DNA of 64,000 bases from Desulfobacter hydrogenophilus (GTDB lineage Bacteria > Desulfobacterota > Desulfobacteria > Desulfobacterales > Desulfobacteraceae): assembly GCF_004319545.1 (NCBI RefSeq), contig NZ_CP036313.1:3598501-3662500 (forward strand). The letters run 5' to 3'. The notes beneath the pieces were generated by a model, which had not been told where the DNA came from, searched no databases, and saw nothing but the letters and a program-made list of their open reading frames with translations. Every line of letters begins with the position of its first letter. Position 1 is the first letter of the stretch. Positions 59,487-64,000 of the stretch are shown here, in pieces. The translations under genes and the position numbers were made by a program.

Positions 59487-60059
59487 AAATTCAAGCGTCC
59501 TTTGACCTGATATGCAAATCTCCGGTCATGAAATTTTATATCTGCTGAACCCAATACCCATATTTCTAAAGTAGCATAGTGGTTTTCATTGATTAAAATT
59601 TTCAAATCGCATCCATCTAAGAATAAGTAATATCAGGGTGAGCAATCATGGTATAATTGAATTCTTTTTCTGAAATTATCCGACTACCATATATAGTGCC
59701 TGCATTGAAACGCTAAGAATCAATTTTATTAGAGATTAACCTTATCCTTCCCAAATTTAGGACTGTGAGTGAAATTAAGGGGTTAGGCCCATGGTCAGAA
59801 TCAAATCCGCCACAGATGCGGCGGATTTTAAGTCGCCGTCAAGGCAGGCCAATGGAACATATTTGAGATATATGTCCATTGGCATAAGGTTCATGGAAAT
59901 TTTAAAATCCATCAATAGGGAGAAGGCCGATTTGTATGATTTGATTGCCCGTCTTCAAGGCGCATCAATGAAATTATATTGTTCCTGATGCCCATTAGTG
60001 CAACGAAGAAGACGGGTAAAAAGACAAGTCCTATGGTGGATTTTATTGTCTCTATGGCC
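59487..60059. other. Intergenic region with two strong hairpins
   Basis: No convincing gene; the frame at 59791-59988 crosses both hairpins. One stem is AAATCCGCC/GGCGGATTT at about 59804-59829, the other CCAATGGA.../...TCCATTGG at about 59850-59884. They may end the integrase transcript or belong to a small structured element. The 3' end of the gcv operon borders the region on the right; a clear terminator for it was not found. Confidence 0.45.
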
Positions 60060-61514
60060 CTAACCTTTAAGACAGGGTTTGCGTGCTGCACCCACCTCAT
60101 CCAGCCGTGTTACCTTAGGAAGATTCGGCGCTGAGTGCAATTTATCCGGGTTTGACGCTGCCTCTTTAACAATGGCCTTTACGGCGCCAATAAATTGGTC
60201 AATGTCATCTTTGGATTCGGTTTCCGTGGGCTCCACCATAAAGGCTGCATCCACCACCAGGGGAAAATATACCGTGGGTGGATGAAATCCGTAATCCAAA
60301 AGCCGCTTGGCCATATCCATGGTACTGACATGATACTCCTGAACACTTTTGTCAGTAAAGACACATTCGTGCATGCAGGGCCGGTCATAAGGCAGGTCCA
60401 GAGTCGTTTTAAGGCTTTCCTTGATGTAATTGGCATTGAGCACGGCAAGCTGGGAAGCACGCTTTAGGCCGTCTGCCCCCATGGTCAGAATATAGGCATA
60501 GGCCCTGACCATGACGCCAAAATGGCCATAAAAGGTGTGCATCCGACCGATGGTGTCGGGGCAATCTGTAATAAAAGAATAGGTACCGTTCTCTTTTTGA
60601 ATCCTCGGCACAGGAAGAAAGGGGATCAGTTCTTCAACAACGGCCACCGGACCTGAACCGGGTCCGCCACCGCCGTGGGGGGTGGAAAAGGTCTTGTGAA
60701 GATTTAAATGAAGCACATCAATGCCAAGTTTGCCGGGTTGGATAATCCCCATGACGGCATTCATGTTGGCGCCGTCGCCGTAAACAAGACCGCCCTTGGC
60801 ATGGACAATGTCACAGACCTCCTGGATATTTTCTTCAAACAACCCCAGTGTGTTGGGGTTGGTGATCATGATGCCGGCGGTCTCTTCGTCCATGGCCTCG
60901 GCCACCACCTGGGGATCCAGTATGCCTTTGGGGCCTGATTTTATATTCACGGCTTTATATCCGCAAAGGGTTGCGGAAGCAGGATTGGTACCATGGGCCG
61001 TGTCCGGGATCAGGATTTTTGAGCGCTGTTTCCCCTGTTTGGCGTGCCAGGCATGAATTATGAGCATGCCGGTGAGCTCCCCATGGGCACCGGCCGCCGG
61101 TTGCAAAGTGACGGCGGGAAATCCTGTGATTTCCCCAAGCAGTTGCTCCAGCTCATACATCAATTTTAAGGCCCCTTGGGAAAATTCATCCCCGGCCAAA
61201 GGATGGGCTGCGGCAAATCCTTTACGGGCTGCCTGGACCTCATTGGTTTTGGGATTGTACTTCATGGTGCAGGACCCCAAGGGATACATGCCTGAATCCA
61301 CACCAAAATTCCATTGGGAAAGGCGGGTAAAATGACGGACGACATCCAGTTCAGACAATTGCGGAAGTTCCGGTGCATCGTCGGTGAGTGCCGGATCAAG
61401 ATCCGCCCTTGGCACATCACTTCTGGGCATGGAGATGCCGCATCTGCCTTCCCGGCTTTTCTCCCATAATTCAGGTTCGTTAAATATAAGGCCGGTTGTG
61501 CCTGGGTTTGTCAT
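60060..61514 (-). CDS. gcvPB: Glycine dehydrogenase (decarboxylating) subunit 2
   Basis: 484 residues. P-protein subunit 2 of the glycine cleavage system, which with subunit 1 decarboxylates glycine and passes the aminomethyl group to the lipoyl arm of H-protein. The PLP lysine is K274 in NLHKTFSTPHGGGGPG, with DTAHGTNPAS and GDGANMNAVMG nearby as in the family. The split form (about 480 plus 440 residues) is usual in anaerobes and Gram-positives. The ATG overlaps the gcvPA stop (TAATG). GGAGG upstream. Confidence 0.96.
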   Translation of the reverse strand: MTNPGTTGLIFNEPELWEKSREGRCGISMPRSDVPRADLDPALTDDAPELPQLSELDVVRHFTRLSQWNFGVDSGMYPLGSCTMKYNPKTNEVQAARKGFAAAHPLAGDEFSQGALKLMYELEQLLGEITGFPAVTLQPAAGAHGELTGMLIIHAWHAKQGKQRSKILIPDTAHGTNPASATLCGYKAVNIKSGPKGILDPQVVAEAMDEETAGIMITNPNTLGLFEENIQEVCDIVHAKGGLVYGDGANMNAVMGIIQPGKLGIDVLHLNLHKTFSTPHGGGGPGSGPVAVVEELIPFLPVPRIQKENGTYSFITDCPDTIGRMHTFYGHFGVMVRAYAYILTMGADGLKRASQLAVLNANYIKESLKTTLDLPYDRPCMHECVFTDKSVQEYHVSTMDMAKRLLDYGFHPPTVYFPLVVDAAFMVEPTETESKDDIDQFIGAVKAIVKEAASNPDKLHSAPNLPKVTRLDEVGAARKPCLKG

Positions 61515-62848
61515 TATTGTACCTCCTTTGCCAAAAGGTCCATGGCTTGTCTGGTCACGGTTTCCGTGGCACAGAAAAGATAATGGTCCGGCATGTCCGG
61601 GTAATATGATTCAAGGGGAACACCTGCATACAGATTGTGTTTTTTTGCAAGTTCTCTTCGCTTGGCTGCAAATCCGGCCGGGGCTTTCAGAACAAATTCA
61701 TTGAAAAAGGCGCCGTTGTAAATAGAACTGAACCCGGCATCCACAAGCACATTTTTCAGGTAAACGGCCTTGTCGTGATTGAGCTGGGCGATTTCCCTGA
61801 TTCCTTTTTTCCCCGCGGCAGCCATGTATACGGCGGCGGTCATGGCGTTGAGGCCGTTATTGGAACAGATATTGGAAGAGGCTTTTTCCCTGCGGATATG
61901 CTGCTCTCTGGTGGCAAGGGTCAGCACATACCCCCTTTGTCCGTTTGAATCGGTGGTTTTTCCCACAAACCGTCCGGGAAGGGTTCTCATCAGTTTCTTA
62001 GTTCCCGCTAAAAGACCGAGTCCAGGTCCACCAAAGCTTTTGGTCATGCCAAGGCTTTGGCCTTCGCCTGCCACAAGATCGGCCCCAAAGCATCCTGGAC
62101 TTTTCAGCAGGCCATGGGCCAGCGCCTCGGTGAATGAGGCAATCAACAGGCATTCTTTTTCATCGGCCACAGCTTTAAAACTGCCGAGATCTTCAATGTT
62201 TCCCAAAAAGTTAGGGGATTGAACCGCCACCCCTGCAATACCATCCATGGCTTTCAAGGCAGCCACATCCGTCAAGCCGTTTTTATCTGCCGGTATTTCA
62301 ACCATTTCAAATTCGGATGGATTCAGATAGGTTTTCGTGATTTGGCGATGGGCAGGATGAATAAGGCTTGATACGGCAATTTTATTTGCCTTTTTTGACT
62401 TGTTCAGGGCAATCAGCGCACATTCCGCCAGGGCGGTGCCCCCATCGTAATGGGATGCCGTGGCAATGTCCATACCCAAAAGCGCTGTAATCATGGTTTG
62501 AAATTCATAGATACCCTGCAACGTACCCTGACTGACCTCGGGCTGGTACGGGGTGTAGGCCGTCATAAATTCGGATCTGGAAATCAGGTAGGGCACAATG
62601 GCAGGAATATGGTGGTCGTAAGAACCGGCGCCCATCAGGCATGTATATGATCCACATGCCGCATTTTGTGAGGCCAGTGCTTCCATTTCGACATTTAAAT
62701 CCCATTCGCTTAACGCGTCCGGCAGGTTCAATCCGGTCTTGGTCTTGGCAGAATCGGGAATGGTTTCAAATAGCTGATTCAGATCGGCGTGGCCGGTGAC
62801 AGCCAGCATCTGTTCGATGTCCTGTCTGGTATGCGGCAAATAGCGCAT
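61514..62848 (-). CDS. gcvPA: Glycine dehydrogenase (decarboxylating) subunit 1
   Basis: 444 residues, complete. Family landmarks: GSYDHHIPAIVPYLISRSEFMTAYTPYQPEVSQGTLQGIYEFQTMI at residues 75-120, then HYDGGTALAECAL and SFGGPGLGLLAGTKKLMRTLPGRFVGKTTD. It forms the heterotetramer with subunit 2. In many sulfate reducers the system runs in either direction, for glycine use or synthesis. The gene follows gcvH at a distance of five bases in the order gcvT-gcvH-gcvPA-gcvPB. Confidence 0.96.
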   Translation of the reverse strand: MRYLPHTRQDIEQMLAVTGHADLNQLFETIPDSAKTKTGLNLPDALSEWDLNVEMEALASQNAACGSYTCLMGAGSYDHHIPAIVPYLISRSEFMTAYTPYQPEVSQGTLQGIYEFQTMITALLGMDIATASHYDGGTALAECALIALNKSKKANKIAVSSLIHPAHRQITKTYLNPSEFEMVEIPADKNGLTDVAALKAMDGIAGVAVQSPNFLGNIEDLGSFKAVADEKECLLIASFTEALAHGLLKSPGCFGADLVAGEGQSLGMTKSFGGPGLGLLAGTKKLMRTLPGRFVGKTTDSNGQRGYVLTLATREQHIRREKASSNICSNNGLNAMTAAVYMAAAGKKGIREIAQLNHDKAVYLKNVLVDAGFSSIYNGAFFNEFVLKAPAGFAAKRRELAKKHNLYAGVPLESYYPDMPDHYLFCATETVTRQAMDLLAKEVQ

Positions 62849-62853
62849 GGCAT

Positions 62854-63252
62854 TTATCCTTTCAGCATTTCAAGGTATGCAGCCTGATCTTTAAGGCTGT
62901 CCATTTCGGACAGGTCGTCAGGTTTAATTTTGACAAGCCAGCCTTTGTCATAGCAGCTGGTGTTGACAAGTTCCGGCGCGTCTTCGAGTTCTGAATTAAC
63001 CTCAACAATTTCACCTGCAATGGGAAGAAAAATTTCAGATACCGCCTTAACGGACTCCACACTGCCAAATTCGTCTCCCTGACCAAAGGTGTCACCAATT
63101 TCCGGCATTTCCACAAAAACAATTTCGCCAAGCTGGTCCTGGGCGTAGTCAGAAATACCCACGCTGACCAGATCACCTTCAACCTTTGCCCATTCATGGT
63201 CATCGGTATATTTGACATCTGATGGAAAATTAAGCTCTTCAATGGTTTTCAT
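62854..63252 (-). CDS. gcvH: Glycine cleavage system H-protein
   Basis: 132 residues from the ATG at 63250-63252, which has AAGGAG upstream; the frame is open further up but those codons overlap the preceding gene's leader. The lipoyl-bearing lysine is K69 in GSVESVKAVSE. GDLVSVGISDYAQDQLGEIVFVEMPEIGD and the C-terminal YDKGWLVKIKP are standard. The lipoyl arm shuttles aminomethyl between P-, T- and L-proteins. Confidence 0.96.
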   Translation of the reverse strand: MKTIEELNFPSDVKYTDDHEWAKVEGDLVSVGISDYAQDQLGEIVFVEMPEIGDTFGQGDEFGSVESVKAVSEIFLPIAGEIVEVNSELEDAPELVNTSCYDKGWLVKIKPDDLSEMDSLKDQAAYLEMLKG

Positions 63253-63265
63253 ATCGTCTCCTTTT

Positions 63266-64000
63266 TTATTTAAAGTGTTTGATTGCAAGCCTTGCTGTCC
63301 TGTCCGGCCTTATATCGGAAATAAGCCGCACCCCGATTTTGCGCTTCCCTTCAACAAGGGACAACCGGGTCTCCATGTCAAGGGGCTGGTTGACCATGAC
63401 AAATCCACAGGCAAGTCCCTTTATTTTGACATCCGGGGCCAGGTTTGGCGTATTGATGCTCACGATTTGGCCTTCATGCCAAAAAATTCCCATGTCTGTT
63501 GCACAGGTCAAGACCATGCCGATATCTTCGCCCTGCTCGGTGAGCACCCGGGCGGCACCACCTGACGACACCTTTCTTAAAGAGTCACCCACAAAGGCGT
63601 AGGTAAAAGATGGCTGATCCAGGTTCATCAGACTCGTATCCCCTAAAAATGTTTTGGTAAACTGCCGGGTACCTGCCTTAAAGGGCAGGGCAAACTCCCA
63701 GGGGTGGTTGATAAAGGGGAAATGTCCAATGTCCTGGTGGGACAGGGGCAGGCAGGCTCCGGCCCTTAAAGAGTCCCTGGCACCAAGGCCGCAGGGTATC
63801 AGGCCATAGGGGGAACCGGCATCCAAAAGATTGCTCCACAGTTTTTCAACCTTATCGGGCGCAATGAAAATTTCAAAACCGAATTCACCGGTATACCCCG
63901 TCCTTGATATAATGACAGGGGTACCATCCACAAGACTGACCGCATCAGGGGTGTCAGGGTTCAGATCGCCTTTGAAGGAAAAGTACGGCATTTTGTTAAA
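63266..64000 (-). CDS. gcvT: Glycine cleavage system T-protein (aminomethyltransferase), C-terminal part
   Basis: At least 245 residues, continuing past the window. Motifs: ISRTGYTGEFGFEIFI, then LIPCGLGARDSLRAGACLPLSHQDI, which includes the conserved RDSLR, and the C-terminal barrel. It transfers the methylene group to tetrahydrofolate and releases ammonia. It is the first gene of the operon in view; the promoter and N-terminal half lie to the right of the window. The frame is open through base 64000. Confidence 0.95.
   Translation of the reverse strand, partial: FNKMPYFSFKGDLNPDTPDAVSLVDGTPVIISRTGYTGEFGFEIFIAPDKVEKLWSNLLDAGSPYGLIPCGLGARDSLRAGACLPLSHQDIGHFPFINHPWEFALPFKAGTRQFTKTFLGDTSLMNLDQPSFTYAFVGDSLRKVSSGGAARVLTEQGEDIGMVLTCATDMGIFWHEGQIVSINTPNLAPDVKIKGLACGFVMVNQPLDMETRLSLVEGKRKIGVRLISDIRPDRTARLAIKHFK

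Noticed and set aside
59791..59988. Plus-strand frame of 65 codons between integrase and gcv operon
   Set aside because: It crosses two strong hairpins and its sequence follows from them.
1..64000. tRNA, rRNA or riboswitch genes
   Set aside because: None recognised. No glycine riboswitch could be seen because the start of the gcv operon lies beyond the window.

Overview
The window is bacterial chromosomal DNA dominated by mobile elements. The only ordinary housekeeping locus is the glycine cleavage operon at the right edge (gcvT-gcvH-gcvPA-gcvPB, minus strand, 60060-64000, gcvT cut by the window end). The split P-protein, the class C-like group II intron, the IS repertoire and a candidate selenoprotein would fit an anaerobic Desulfobacterota (Desulfobacter/Desulfobacterium-like) host. 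That is inference from gene style; no rRNA, tRNA or marker gene settles it.

Left part (1-12700): an AT-rich patchwork. It holds the 5' end of an rve transposase running off the window, a 191-bp inverted-repeat element, a GNAT acetyltransferase, a group II intron placed directly behind a terminator-like hairpin, a hipBA toxin-antitoxin operon with a large palindromic operator, a solitary rve transposase, two minus-strand genes of unknown function separated by an attC-like site, and small phage-type genes (KTSC, BRO antirepressor).

Centre (about 13160-55700): a nearly complete Mu-like transposable prophage. A minus-strand repressor faces a Ner-like regulator across a region with repeated TTAGACTAA sites. 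The early operon carries the DDE transposase (MuA role), the AAA ATPase (MuB role), DUF3164 and GemA. Three minus-strand accessory genes, two of them zinc-ribbon paralogues, sit inside the early region. The middle activator gene mor is split by a 1.6-kb IS4-type element with a CAGG target duplication. The late genes follow in order: lysis, terminase, portal, gpF with a probable nuclease tail, protease/scaffold, lambda-like capsid genes, sheath, tube, tail chaperones with a -1 slippery site, tape measure, and baseplate. Among the baseplate genes is a PAAR spike-tip gene with two in-frame TGA codons that may encode selenocysteine.

The late operon ends in a diversity-generating retroelement (DGR): variable C-type-lectin-like target protein with a VR at its 3' end, Avd, TR and reverse transcriptase, in the same order as in Bordetella phage BPP-1. 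VR and TR differ at 13 of 112 positions, 10 of them TR adenines. The DGR would diversify the presumed receptor-binding protein of this phage, but the mor insertion probably grounds the phage, so the DGR may now be silent or depend on another promoter.

Right part (55750-60060): an IS91-type transposase with its own tyrosine recombinase, then an integron-integrase-like recombinase with a long N-terminal extension. Together with the attC-like site at 8.1 kb, whose genes point the way expected of its cassettes, this hints that prophage and IS elements may have landed in an old integron. That link is speculative.
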